Made by a program: the position numbers and the translations under genes. Shown piece by piece: positions 12,701 to 24,539 of a stretch of 64,000 nucleotides of DNA. The notes below the pieces were generated by a model. It had not been told where the DNA came from, made no database searches, and was given only the letters and a program-made list of their open reading frames with translations. The stretch covers positions 18,147,280 to 18,211,279 of the forward strand of contig NW_023998414.1 of NCBI RefSeq assembly GCF_014805625.2. Direction: 5' to 3'. The DNA comes from Glossina fuscipes (taxonomy: Eukaryota > Arthropoda > Insecta > Diptera > Glossinidae). The stretch's first letter is position 1. Each line of letters starts with the position of its first letter.

Positions 12701-14016
12701 TTAAAGTACGATCTACCACACTCGGGTTGAACTCGGGTATGCTGGCTTAATAGTCGCGTTCCTTTAACTACGGCTACTTGGCTATGCGGTAGTCTAATAT
12801 GGTCTAAATATGACCTAAAGTTGAGTAATGCGTTTAAAGGAGTTGTTAGATTTTTTTTTTGTTTTTTAAGATTTGCAGATTTGTAATGAGCGTAGCGGGA
12901 TATATCTTAAATATCTTGTTAAGGAAAATCAGAACATTATAAAAAATAAAGAATCGTTCTTCTAGATCAACGCAGTTACTTAACGGAGCGTTCCCGTACA
13001 ACAACAATTCATTTCTTCTGCTCCTAATGCGCCATCTTTAAGCCAAATTTATGCCGCATATGCGTTGAGGTAATGGTATATTATGACTGTGCGGAGGTAT
13101 GCAATTCTCATAAGAACTTGAGATGAACTTTCGTTTTATTAAGCAAAACACTCTACCGAGAAGAATGCGTATCCACTCATGTGTCTGCATACACAATACA
13201 TGTCTTGGAAGCCCTCCCTTCATAGGAAAGTTTTTAAAAAAAATATATATATATACGTGTGTACCAACAAGGCTGAATTTTTAATAAAGATCTAGAATAG
13301 CGGCTTGGTCCATAAATTTGTGACCGAAATTTGGACGGCAGAAGGGTTCTCATGGGAAGCACACCCTTCAATGCCCGAAATTGTCCAAATTTGACGCATT
13401 TTATGACAAAAATCGGAGCACAACGTTTAAAAATCATCTTTGACTCACTCTAACATTTCAACTTGTCTGCATCTATACATACATATATATGTACATTTCA
13501 CATATTATATATTCTTCTTTTTTTTGTACAAATACGTTGCATAAAAGGTAAATAAAAGAAGCAATAATTGAATTTTGCAATAACTTGAGAGGAAAAACTA
13601 CTTGCTTTCTGTAGTAAAAGTTAAAGATCGTTAAAGGTCGATTTCTGATCCGAGATATCCGTACAAATAAAAATAAGAAACAAGGAAAGAAACTGTGTTC
13701 GGTCTTGAGTCCAGCATAATAGGTCTTACATTCAGATGGATGATTTGACCCAATCAAGATTACATTAAGTTCGAACTAAAATTTTCGATATGAACTCTCT
13801 AAAGATTTGCGGTTTTCGCTCGATTTCGGAATCTTATAGTAGCTAATGAGTTATTTGAGATGCACTGAGATCGATTTGTAGGCGAATCGAGCCCATTTTC
13901 AAATTTATGCAGCTTTTTTTCTAGCTCAAGCAGCAGAACGCAGATGAACGAACTATTAACTGAGGCACATATGACAGCTATATTAGTTCAATTGGGGTTG
14001 AATCTATTGGCCGACG
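9760..14016. other. No gene seen; possible weak R1 fragments
   Basis: Words related to R1 occur at about 9930-9965 (AATATCTCGGAAGTTGCGAC, compare copy f) and 10630-10690 (TTTAGAAAGCGATTTTGAAAC, compare copy a), too short or too diverged to call. Around 11636-11672 is a degenerate CATA/TATA repeat. Nothing else recognisable; reading frames in this stretch have no family resemblance. Confidence 0.35.
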
Positions 14017-14047
14017 CACACTAGTGTGAGACACGTTAATTAACGTG
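14017..14047. repeat. Two adjacent perfect palindromes
   Basis: CACACTAGTGTG at 14017-14028 and CACGTTAATTAACGTG at 14032-14047 are each perfectly self-complementary and are separated by three bases. They could be operator-like sites or chance. Confidence 0.6.
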
Positions 14048-14199
14048 CGTTTAGCCTATGTCTATGTCTGTTACAAATGGAATCGAAATTCCAGAATCTT
14101 CGTTTCTTAGTGAATATATATAATTTTCAAAGATAATAAAATGGATCAGTTCGAATAGTTTCCATAAAATGTGGTCCATTGAATATTAAACTGTTTTAC

Positions 14200-14290
14200 A
14201 GTATTTTTTTTTTTATTTATTTTTTTTTAAATATCACCATTCACTCAGGAGAATCAGTCCTCTATACGTGATGATCAGAAATGAATGAGA
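14200..14290 (-). repeat. SINE S1 3' end with A-rich tail
   Basis: On the minus strand CTCCTGAGTGAATGG is followed by ATATTTAAAAAAAAATAAAT and more A/T, the same CTGAGTG end plus A-tail seen at 634-800. The body beyond about 14290 is too diverged to follow, though CCGACCGGATGAATAGATGA on the minus strand near 14390 could be part of it. Confidence 0.45.
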
Positions 14291-15749
14291 CAAGACATGA
14301 GGATGGAGAGAGGTTCTAACCTAGGGGATGCATGTCCATCTGGTACTCACACTTCTATCCCACTGAGATTTGATTTCTTTGTACTCATCTATTCATCCGG
14401 TCGGGCACCTAGTGTGTCCCTTCAATACCTAACTATGTGGCAAAATATTTTTCTCTTTTTTTTTTTTTTCGTTAATTAAATACATATAATGAAGATTCAC
14501 GATGTAAGGCTAGTCTCTAAATCCCTGGGTGGCCTGTTGGGCGTGAGAAAATCCTTTTTTCTTAAAGGGTTAATTCAACATAATTTGAAATTTGAATAAA
14601 TCATTTGTGCAGCTTCTGCACAAATTTGAATTTTCTTTGCCCAGCATATATCGACAAGAATAGTGTTGTGATTTCCTATATACAAAGGTACATAAACCGT
14701 AGGCGCAGAAGCATATTAGACCGTGCATGTTTTTTATAGATTAACAGTCATTTTCGCTGAGTGTATGACAAGTGTTTGAAGAAATTTAACATTATGAGCG
14801 AACTTTGAATATGATTTTCTATACAAATTTGTTAGAGAGAAGAGTTTCCTATTTGGATAATAAATAATAAACTTTTTTATGCTTAACACACGAATGCTTC
14901 AATTTTAAATATTATGCAAACTTTAGTAGAAAACGTTTCTTGCTTTTTTTATTAAAAAGCGTTGAGGAAAATTCCTAAAACTTATTTACATTACGAGATT
15001 TACAATAACTCCACTCAAAAGAGATGAAATATATGCTTTTTCTTCAGATGACTAAAAAATATGAAATATTTTACATTTATTATCCAACTATTGAAAAGAT
15101 TTTCTTTTCTTCCTTTCTTCTAATACAAGTATAACCAATAAACTGCGACAGTTTAAGCAAAGATAAGATGATGTAGATGTATGTTAGCTCTTTTTTATAT
15201 GTATGTACGTGTACACGAGATTGAAGAACACGTAGTCAAACATTTCTTTTACATAGTCGCAACAGAATGTGCATTCATTCATTGATGTCAAAGAAGTTAA
15301 GAACGTAAGGTAAAAAAGGTTAGTAAGCGATTTGTTTTCATCTTAGAGCGAATCTGTGATAACCGGCATCCTTTTGAAAAATGTGCTGAGCTCCAAAATT
15401 TTATTGTCAGTTCGGTTCGAATATTATTTTCTTAGAGGGAAAACAAAGAGATGCTTATTTCAGATGGGTGGTCTCGCCGGCGTTGCTTTGCTACACAAAA
15501 GTTTAAGATCGTCTTACTCTAAATATTTGTACCGATTATCGTACCAATATATGTTATTCTATTGCTGTTTTGAAATAATCTTTTTTTTAATTTTGATTTT
15601 TTTTTTCCCCTAATCTAAGGGGCGCTGGTTGAGAAGCTTCGACCATTATTAAAGTTTATGTGTCGTTTTGAATTAAAAATATGTGCGTCAACCTTTCGCT
15701 TTCTACCTCAGTATTTGGAGTGGGTGGACGAATAGACATGGGTTTGATT
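14291..15749. other. No gene seen
   Basis: AT-rich, with a T-run at 14456-14469 and another at about 15596-15606. No recognisable domain in the short frames, including the 85-codon frame at 15356-15613. Confidence 0.45.
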
Positions 15750-15868
15750 GAGTATATATATATATATATATAGTTGATATATATATATATATATATATGT
15801 ATGTTATATATGTTATATATATATATATATATGTATGTTATATATGTTATATATATATATATATATGT
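15750..15868. repeat. AT-rich minisatellite with 34-base period, truncated by an assembly gap
   Basis: The word GTATGTTATATATGTTATAT starts at 15799 and again at 15833, and its first bases start again at 15867 just before the gap. That is a constant 34-base period, preceded by pure TA repeats. The array runs straight into the Ns, so its length is unknown. Confidence 0.85.
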
Positions 15869-16268
15869 NNNNNNNNNNNNNNNNNNNNNNNNNNNNNNNN
15901 NNNNNNNNNNNNNNNNNNNNNNNNNNNNNNNNNNNNNNNNNNNNNNNNNNNNNNNNNNNNNNNNNNNNNNNNNNNNNNNNNNNNNNNNNNNNNNNNNNNN
16001 NNNNNNNNNNNNNNNNNNNNNNNNNNNNNNNNNNNNNNNNNNNNNNNNNNNNNNNNNNNNNNNNNNNNNNNNNNNNNNNNNNNNNNNNNNNNNNNNNNNN
16101 NNNNNNNNNNNNNNNNNNNNNNNNNNNNNNNNNNNNNNNNNNNNNNNNNNNNNNNNNNNNNNNNNNNNNNNNNNNNNNNNNNNNNNNNNNNNNNNNNNNN
16201 NNNNNNNNNNNNNNNNNNNNNNNNNNNNNNNNNNNNNNNNNNNNNNNNNNNNNNNNNNNNNNNNNNNN
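15869..16268. other. Assembly gap (400 Ns)
   Basis: Exactly 400 undetermined bases. The gap starts inside a 34-base tandem array and ends in non-repetitive sequence, so unresolved tandem repeats are the likely cause. Any reading frames spanning it are meaningless. Confidence 0.99.
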
Positions 16269-18284
16269 CTGGAATTTCCCCTTATAATGTTGGCGGAGTT
16301 TATGGTGCAAACGAAATAACAAAAGTATAAAAATATTCTTTATAGTCTGATAGGAGGTAAAGAAAAGATGTAAAAAGAAGAAAAAAAAAAAAAAAGGAAA
16401 AATATATATTATATAGCACAGTACATCCATCAGGTGTTCGTTATTGAATGAATATTTCTATTATTAAATGTGCACACGAGTAGAAAAGATAAGAATTTTA
16501 GTAAAAAGAACGACTTTGCAAGAAATATTAAATTTAAGCCAAAAATATTATATATTTATATTCATAAATTAACTAAAAGTGTAAAGAATACACCATAAAT
16601 ATTTTATTATTTATTATTTATTACAATAAATTGCAAATCAAATATTCGACCTTACAGGGTGGTCCGAAATTCACGTAAATGTATCACATGTAATTTCGAA
16701 TCCAGGCTTATTTTCCCAAATATACCGTAGAGTGTATGAATGGAATAACACATCGGGTAAGCGGTCTCCCACGAATTTATTTCGGTATATAAACATTCCT
16801 TAGGAGCGACATCAACGCTTAGCAAATCTTCATAACATTATCGATTAGGTCACCACGCCATTGCATGGTTTCTCTGTCTGTATGTCATCTGAGACCGCCT
16901 TGTTAAGATTGCATGTCGTTCACATTCATATCTTGCAATTAAGGCAATGCTAAGTCAATTTTATTATCATTTCGGATTAGCGAGCACGCTTGATCGTAAC
17001 CACGGTATCGAATGATTCGAGAAAGGGGAGAATGGCTCTACGAATGGCCGAAAATCTGCCTCAAACACTCAAATGTAGTGGATGAGTTCGCTTGTTGATA
17101 AACATTCGTTATGAATATGGGTCTCAGCTATGAGCTGAAGGCGATTATGTTTGGATTCCAAATGCCGCCAAAACTTCACTAAATATTTTTGAACAATGCA
17201 AACTTTAATTTGTCGTTTAGTGGTCCATTATTAATATTTTATATTATTTTTCCTTTTTTTTTTTTTTTTTTTTTTTGCGTAGGTGGAGAAAGAGGGCAGG
17301 GCGGGTTCACAATACTTTTTCGCATAAATGGCACAAAATTTAAGCCTTGCGTGAGCTTTGTTACATCCTATACAATTTTCCTATCATATCAGCATATGGT
17401 GATAAGCGTGTAACAATAAAATGCTCATTGTTGTTGTTGTTTAAACTTCATCTACAGCTGCACAATAATCTGAAAGGGAAAATTTTAAATGAAAAATGCT
17501 TTTTGTATTTCATAATAGGAGTTTAAGCTCTCATCTCTTAAAGAAATTCAAATTAGAAAAAAAAACGAGACACAAGAGAGAAGAGAATCCGTTGTCTTTG
17601 TGTACAAAATAAAATGTCGTGCATAAAGGAAATTGTGAAAAATTAAAACGACACAGTTTAAGTCTTTTATTGCAATTTAAAATAAAAAACACAGACCTAA
17701 AATAAAGCCGAATAAACAAAAGTAGATTGAAGTCAAATATCATTAAAGCATAAGAACAACCGCAATCAACAACGAAGTATAAAGGATTTCGTCGTTATAA
17801 TGCAGTAAAACTGGATCAAAGGAGGTGGAGGACGGGAGGACGATGAAGATTCAAATTAAGAACTATACCGTGTACACCAGAAATTAACAAAGTTAAGAAG
17901 AATTGCAGAAGTAAAGAGCCAAGAAATCAGACAAAGAGCAAAGAAAATCATTACAAAACGACTATGGTTGGCATTATCGTGTTCTCATTATTAATTTAAA
18001 ACAAATAAGAAAATGTCTTGCGATGTATGTTTGATACGTTTGTTAATCGTTGCCGCCTCAGCTAGCGTACAGTTCTACATTTCCTCACTGACCTTTAATT
18101 TATCAATTCGGTGCAAGTAATTACGTAAGATAAGGAATACCAGGAGTAGCGCATTTCTGATTATTTGCGAACGGACGGACAATTTACATTATAAAATATT
18201 ATAAGCATGTATCACAAGACCCTGTCGCTGACCTATTGATAGTCAATTTTATAAGATTTCAAAATCGACTCGAATATAATCTAA
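16269..18284. other. No gene seen; possible transposon edge at 16658
   Basis: TACAGGGTGGTCCGAAATTC at about 16656 resembles the CAGGGTG-type inverted-repeat ends of some Tc1/mariner relatives, but I found no matching inverted copy and no clear transposase between 16680 and 17180. A T-run lies at 17254-17276. Otherwise unremarkable AT-rich DNA. Confidence 0.3.
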
Positions 18285-18400
18285 TCACTCAGGAGATGCC
18301 GCCTGCACATGTAACACGATGACGTCCGGAAAGAAGTGAGGAAACAGGAGAAGGTAGAAAGTGGCCGCAGCTTAATGGCTGTGACAAGTATTTTGCCTTT
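18285..18400 (-). repeat. SINE S1 fragment, 3' part
   Basis: On the minus strand: AGCTGCGGCCACTTTCTACC, a CT-rich linker, CGTCATCGTGTTACATGTGC, then CATCTCCTGAGTGATTAGAT. The CGTGTTA word and the CTGAGTG end line up with the copy at 634-800. No long A-tail follows, only TATATT. Confidence 0.6.
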
Positions 18401-18540
18401 GCTGAATGTTGCAACATCATGTCCGGATCTTCAAACTCTTCTCCACTGTACTTGCCAAAGCTAATTAAGTTAGATCGGTAAAAGATAATCGATTTTCCAT
18501 GCTTTTCGAAGTCTCTCTGTGCCACTACATAGTTAAGAGA
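18400..18540 (-). other. Short protein-like frame of unknown origin next to SINE
   Basis: Immediately 5' of the SINE fragment, the minus strand has about 45 stop-free codons with a balanced composition (segments AQRDFEKHGKSIIFYRSN and GKYSGEEFEDPDMML), unlike the homopolymer frames elsewhere. A stop lies just upstream (near 18565) and the frame then runs into SINE sequence. It could be a fragment of a coding sequence or chance; I recognise no family and no splice context. Confidence 0.2.
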
Positions 18541-21500
18541 GTTTCATTGTCGGTGTCACTGATCGCTGTTAATATGGTGGATGCCATTAAATGCTGTCAG
18601 TCTACTTGTCGACAATCGAGATGATTGACAGAAACTTTGAGCGTTCAAATTAATATCACAGACTTTCGTTTTTATGCTTATTACGCTGGCAGTGTTTCAT
18701 CCAAGGAAATGAAACAATAAAATGTCTATCTTAACGTATTTGCGTGAACTGTGCAATTCAGATATCATACTCCTCTGGTTTTTCCTCCTGGTTTTCTTTC
18801 TTCTGATAAGTCAGCATACATCAATGAAGAAATAACTGACAGATGATTAGATCTATTGGGAAAATTGATTTTATATTGTCATGTACTACCGATACGACAA
18901 AAGTTAGTCCGTGCGTGCAACATTGCATGTTAGTGTTTAACCTTAATCTAAACTATTATAGTGTTTGCTATGCTGACATGAGGCAGTTAATCCATATCTC
19001 ATTAACCATGAAATGAATGAAATCTGTTTCTGAGAAATTGTTCGTTCGTTGCTTGGTTGGTTGTTAGCGGTTTTCTTTGAAGATACATGAATAAACTAAT
19101 CGGGATTTCACAAAACACCTGATCAATTCATTCTTTTTATTTTTCTGATTGCTTTCATATCCAACGTTTAAGATAAGATTTCTATCAAGTTTTTTGTTAT
19201 TTGTTCTTGCAAAAGTCGCAAAAAGTAAACTAAACTTTTAGGAATTCGTTTATATAATTTTAATTACTTTCAGTGGCTTAAATTAATAATAAAAAAAAAA
19301 AAAAAAAAAAAAAAAACCCACAAGTGGTTCACTGAAACTGAAATTACTTCGAAAGGAAAACTGAAAGTTAAAATTCTACTAACTATTTATGTATGCACGC
19401 AATAAAATAATTGTTTATATTTATTGCATACGTTGCGGACTGAAAAAACCATAAATAATAATATTTTTGGCAAATTCGGTTCAACAAAATCACATAGCCA
19501 AGTAGTCATATGTTAGTCAGTATATTATATATGCACGAGCCGTTTATTTCGAAAGTGACCAAGTCCATTTTTCCAAAAAAAAAAAGAAAAAAAAAAAAAC
19601 CAAGTAAGCTCCTCTCACATGTATGCATATCTCCGTTATCTTCTCATACGGAGCCAAATTGTAGCGAATATATTTAAAATCATTTAGATTTTCTATGGCG
19701 AAAAGTTGTCGGTTAATGAAATGAAAAAATAAAATGTTTATCTTATAAGTAATTGAAACTGCGTTCTGAGAATTTCAAGCGGATGTGCGCCCCGTTGTAT
19801 GCAATGTATTAGCTGCTTTCATTACATATTAGAAGCGCAATTTTTACATTTGATATCTGGGTTTGTAGTACAACTTCCATGACGATTACTTTGTTCGCAT
19901 GTATATGTCTGGGATGAAATTGTCATATCCAGAGATTGACTACAAGTAGCAATAATGCGTTCTTCTTCTTATGCCTCTCTTTGGAGAATTTGGAATTTTC
20001 TTAAGAAATCGACTAGTTTTGATGAAAACTCGAAACTCGTGAAATGCGAGATTTTCATACGATTATGTTACGGATTTTCTTCTTAAAGTGACTCGTTACG
20101 ATAAGCAAATGAAAATCGGTCTTGATTTTCAGAAACTTTGTTACATCGCTTTTAACAAATATTTATCTCGTTTAATGGCAAAGAATTTACAGCAAAATAT
20201 CATAACTGAATTTTAAGTTCATTTTATAACACAACGCGTAGAAGAGCAGGAAAAAAAAAAAATAAATAAATAAATAAGTAAATAAAAAGAAAAAAAAAAA
20301 AATGCAATACATAAAGAATTAAAGGAATTTTATTTATCCTCCACACGCAAATGGTACACAAACAGAGATACGCGGCGACGCGCCCCCCCCCACCCCCCAT
20401 TCATTTATTAAGCCAATGATATCATAACGTGCGACTTCAGAGCAGCGAAAGACCGACGGGATAGCATAAAATTAAAGCACATAACAATTCTAAATATAAA
20501 TATAAAGTGGTTGGAGAGATTTTAAAGGGCACATGAGAATCTATTTATACATCAAGACGTAATAAAGTAAATTGAAAAATGTCATTTAATTCTTAAGTGT
20601 AATCGAAGGGAGAGAACGTATCGTATTGCGAGCATCATTTCATAAGATACCCTTAACGTTACCCTCTTCAAACAAAGCAAAAAAATAAAAAAAATAAAAA
20701 AGAATAGAAAAAAGAAAAGTTGACAGCAAAACCTGGCTAAACGATACGGCGATAGTGTCTGTCATTTGAAAAGCACAATAAAATAAAAACATATTTTACA
20801 ACCTTCGCAGGAGTTATATTAAATTTGCGAAATGAGTACAACGCACAGAAATTGCGCTTTGCTGAGACTCTACGAAATGCGATGTGTAAGGCGATCTGCG
20901 CAATTAAGTGATTTAACCATACTCCTCTAACTAACTGCCGGTAACTGCGTCTACAAGTTATATAAATTTTCTAATTAAAATTTACTTTGATTTACGACAC
21001 TTTCACGTTATATGATTGACCACCATCGTCTCCAACAATGAGGCGTGGTGTTAACAGATTTGAATCGGAACTGGAGGATGATAATTCGTTCGCATACAAG
21101 AATGAACGCTAGTGATAAACTGAATTTATCGATTAGGCTGCGTTCACATTAATTTGATTTTCGCACTAGACAAGCTCGTGACTTGAGCCGTTTATAATGC
21201 AATATTGAACAATATTAAACGCGAGAGTTCAGTTCTTATCGCGACATTATGATGAGTTTCGCCGCGAAACCTTTGTCATGTAATTTACTTTTGACTCAAC
21301 GGTTTCAGATTAATAGGTCCTCCCTGCAAAAAACAAGGGTAGACCGCCGCAGATTAAAACGATTTCTGCGAAGCCATGTTGTTCATTTATTTTATGCAAT
21401 GAATTGAAAGAATGGCACATGTCCGAAATATGCATATATATATATTTTAATAAGCCGATCCAAAATTCCCTACAAACAAAAATTTTTTATATGACGAATC

Positions 21501-22689
21501 ACTCACTTATTTGACTGAACGGCTACTATTCAACGGCTTAAGTTCAAATTGAACCGAAAATAATTTTTTTTCTATTCTATTGTATTAAATTTGGAATTGT
21601 AAAATGCTTTAAAAAAAATAAAAAACAACAACAATGTTACAAAAGTAAGAAAAATGTACTGCAGTATTGTAAATGATTTGTTTATTACTTTAAAAAATAT
21701 TATTATCCGCCGCAATGCTCTTACTGATAGTTTTATATGTTTCGCTGTCGCAAAATAACAACCAGTAACAGTTTCGAAAAAAGAGAAGCCAATGCATCCG
21801 CTCACCTCATTCACTTACAGAAACTTTGTACGTCACTCAAACGAGAAGATACCAGCCAATGTTCAACTTAGATAACACAGTCCAATATCCTTTGCAGGAT
21901 ATAAGAAAATACGTAGCTTTGCCTTTTTCAATAAATGCAAAAAGAAAAAAAAAAAAAAAGCAAGAAAAAGAGAATCCATTCAATATCTTTTAATACCTTA
22001 AGAAATGACTAACAAACCAACTGACAGTTAATGTCGGTCTCTGTCTCTTTTTCTCTAAAGACACATTACCGTATCCTTTCATATTCAATACACAAAAATA
22101 TCCAAAAATATATACACACACATATATATATATATATACATATATATACATATTTTCACTTTATCTATAACTATTTAGTTTTTTGCGGTAGAGTGCAGCC
22201 TTAAGTATAGACTCAAACCGAGCAATCAACCAACCGTAATACATACATAATATATAAATATGTGTATACAAATATGTATAAAACAGTTGCTATAGAATAC
22301 TTATTGTATTATCGAGCAAGTCTTGCTTATTCAACCATATTGAACCCTTTCTGGGCTTTAAAAAAAATCCTTTTACTATTTAACATACTTAAGTTGTTTT
22401 TTTTCGATTTTTGCGTCGTGTATGTACGCATCAAGCAAGAGTGAAAATATGCTAACTTTAACCCTTTATTTATATAAACAGAAACTTTATCAATGAAACT
22501 AGGTATACTTACAACCGATTAAGTTAAAATAAATTTAGATCCAAGTCTGTCTAATCACTTGCGAATCAATGGAAAATTTTCATATTCGGGTTACTTGGTA
22601 TTGAAAAGGTAAATAATTATCTGCTGCCGAGTTGCTAGCTGATGAAAGAACAAAGAGGACGAGTTAATGGCGTTTGATCGGTATGAAGG
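18541..22689. other. No gene seen; homopolymer-rich
   Basis: Contains a 26-base A-run at about 19291-19316, interrupted A-runs at 19574-19600, 20251-20300 and 21945-21960, the C-run annotated at 20383-20398, and a TA/CA mixed repeat near 22113-22150. No family-level protein match noticed. Confidence 0.4.
20383..20398. repeat. C-rich homopolymer pair
   Basis: CCCCCCCCC-A-CCCCCC preceded by GCGGCGACGCG, a sharp GC island in AT-rich DNA. It is a two-block run only and does not meet the usual four-tract G-quadruplex pattern. Confidence 0.8.
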
Positions 22690-22974
22690 AAGGATATGAT
22701 GCCATTTTTTGATACTGTGGATGAGACTTGGAGCTACAATGAACAACCAGAAATCGCGGACTTAAGTTTCGAATGGCAAATCCTTGATCAGCGCCTGCGG
22801 GAAACCAAGCTCACCAAAATGGAATTCAATTTTTTCGCACTAACGATAGGATCGTTTTTATTGCTTATTTCGAATGGGACAAATCCATTAACAAAAAATT
22901 CTGCCCTAATTCCTAATGGCTTAAGCATGTTGAAGAAACAATTGATTCATTTTTCCCTACACAATCGGTTTTAA
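22690..22974 (+). pseudogene. mariner-type transposase relic, catalytic N-terminal part
   Basis: Frame from 22696 reads MMPFFDTVDETWSYNEQPEI, continuing to LSFEWQ. This fits the mariner segment around the first catalytic Asp, consensus FxTVDETWxYYxPExKxQSxEW; the Asp codon is at 22720-22722. Downstream, FNFFALTIGS and NPLTKNSALI and SMLKKQL line up loosely with VMATVFWD, KTITGEYY and LLDRLKxxL. The frame stops at 22974 before the second catalytic Asp. No upstream helix-turn-helix part or terminal repeats were found. The irritans or vertumnana branch is likely, judging by DETWxY rather than DEKW. Confidence 0.65.
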
Positions 22975-22984
22975 TTCAAACTGC

Positions 22985-23160
22985 AAGTAAGGATCCTTTA
23001 CTGGCATTAAATATCCTTTACCACCTCACAACAAACGAAAACAAGATGGGCAGACAGACGGACACTGACTCCGGATCGATCCGCATCATGCCTGATGGTT
23101 CTATCTCAAGTCTTTCTGGATTCTGCATACATCCATGCAGAGCGTATACAACAAATGATG
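22985..23160 (-). repeat. Dispersed repeat R1, copy d (partial)
   Basis: On the minus strand: TATACGCTCTGCATGGATGT, AAGACTTGAGATAGAACC, box B-like GATGCGGATCGATCCGGAGT and box C GTCCGTCTGTCTGCCCATC. Boxes D and E are missing. The copy abuts the end of the mariner frame at 22974 within about a dozen bases, so one inserted beside, or recombined into, the other. Confidence 0.6.
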
Positions 23161-24289
23161 TGAGACGTAAGCATCAAGGCGTTTGGAGTGTTTCGAAATA
23201 GATAAAAAAATCACAATAAAGAGTAAATTCAATTTTATAAAGACATCACTAAAGAATAAATGTATTTTTTGTCTCATAAATTCATTCATGTCGAAATTTG
23301 CAAATGAACTGCAAAATTTGAAATATGTTGTAAGCGAGGGACTTGATTAAAAATGCTTCTACATTTTTTCATGATTTTCATAAATATTTAGTAGCTATTC
23401 AAGCTGTTGCTGCCTGCAAGCAGGCTAATTGCCTGTTTGATGTGACATATATACATAGTTAGCGCCGGTTTGATTAAGTTTGTTGACGTCGTCTAACGGC
23501 TCTCCCCGAAACCACAACTTTCGAAAGCAAATAAAACACTCTGGCCAGAGTGTTTTGCTCAACTTTTTTGGGTAAAGGTGAATTTTGCATACAGAAATGG
23601 ACTGACCTGCCCGGTAAGTCGAATTGAGAGACGTTAATTAATTTCCAAATCATTCAGATTTAAAAATGCAGAAAGCTATCTGCAAAGCTTTTGTGTTTCT
23701 TAAAATATATTTAATTTCAAATTTGCATTATTTTGGTGAAAAAGAAGAAAATTAAAAAAGAAAAAAAAAGGATGAGCTTCAGAAATTTATATTTCTACAA
23801 CGATCGATATCAGTAGTGTTTCATAAAAACAAAAACATCTTATGCAAGAAGACTTAAGAAACGCCTGCATCATCAAATACAGGCATATTTGAAAAACGTT
23901 TTATGCACATGAACGATTTGTTAACATTAGCATTAAGTACACTCTTTCAGCTCTCGCATAACTAACCTTGAGGGCGCTTTAAGTTTCTGTCATTGGATAA
24001 AACTAGACGCGTTCACTATAAATCATTTATTTTATGAGCACGTATTAGATGTTTACGCTCTCAAGCGAATGTTTGTTTCTATGTGAGAAAATTAAGTGTT
24101 GTCTTATAGAGATTTTTTTCTTTCAAATATTTGTCAAAGCTACTTCCGATGAAAATTCAATACTCAAGTCAAAAAACGCTAACCACAGTAACGCTAAAGG
24201 ACTAATTTTTCTTATTACTTCGTTTAAAGTTTTACACGCTTCTATTTATATCTAAATGTATCCCTCTAAGATCATAAAAAGTAAATATA
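23161..24289. other. No gene seen
   Basis: AT-rich sequence holding the 24-base palindrome at 23533. A GGTAAGTCG word at about 23611 would be a good splice donor, but no accompanying coding exon is evident. Confidence 0.4.
23533..23556. repeat. 24-base perfect palindrome
   Basis: The half-site AAAACACTCTGG is followed directly by its exact reverse complement CCAGAGTGTTTT, with no spacer. This is long for chance and could bind a dimeric factor or mark a transposon joint. A smaller inverted pair, GCCTGCAAGCAGGC, lies about 110 bases upstream (near 23420). Confidence 0.9.
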
Positions 24290-24413
24290 TGTGGAGAAAG
24301 GAAGGAGGAAAAGAAAGAAACGGGGAAATAGTGGCCGCAGCTTAGCTGGTGCGTGGCAGTGACTAAGCACTTAATATAGCTACGACCAACCAAAGAAAAC
24401 CTTACCGCACTTG

Positions 24414-24424
24414 AGATTTGAACC
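24414..24424 (-). promoter_or_regulatory. Pol III B box of SINE S1
   Basis: Minus strand GGTTCAAATCT, fitting the internal-promoter consensus GGTTCRANNCY. The same 11 bases recur at 50060-50070 on the plus strand. Confidence 0.75.
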
Positions 24425-24459
24425 CGCGCGACCTCTGGCTTAGTAGTCACAGTTCTTTC

Positions 24460-24476
24460 CCATCTGCCTACTCAGG
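24460..24476 (-). promoter_or_regulatory. Probable pol III A box of SINE S1
   Basis: Minus strand CCTGAGTAGGCAGATGG lies about 40 bases upstream of the B box, the spacing usual for tRNA genes, and approximates the TRGYNNARNNG consensus with mismatches. Confidence 0.45.
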
Positions 24477-24539
24477 TGGACTGAGATTTTGACAATTCTC
24501 TCCTTTTTTCTTTGATTGAAGGAAAGGTAATGAAAGATG

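Larger units (their letters stand above)
24290..24480 (-). repeat. SINE S1 with tRNA-like head (reference copy d)
   Basis: Reading the minus strand from 24480: TCCACCTGAGTAGGCAGATG (A-box region), GTGACTACTAAGCCAGAGGT (anticodon-arm region of a tRNA-like fold), GCGCGGGTTCAAATCTCAAG (B box in bold position), then a tRNA-unrelated body with GGTCGTAGCTATATTAAGTG, AGCTGCGGCCACTATTTCCC and a CT-rich 3' part. A tRNA-like promoter head plus unrelated body is the definition of a tRNA-derived SINE transcribed by RNA polymerase III. The CTGAGTG end is lost in this copy. Confidence 0.75.

Noticed and set aside
15774..16430. Frames of 150-205 codons around 15.8-16.4 kb
   Set aside because: They are made of undetermined bases in the assembly gap plus TA repeats.
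16656..17180. Intact Tc1/mariner element starting at CAGGGTGGTCCGAAA
   Set aside because: No inverted partner end found and no secure transposase motif in the following 500 bases.
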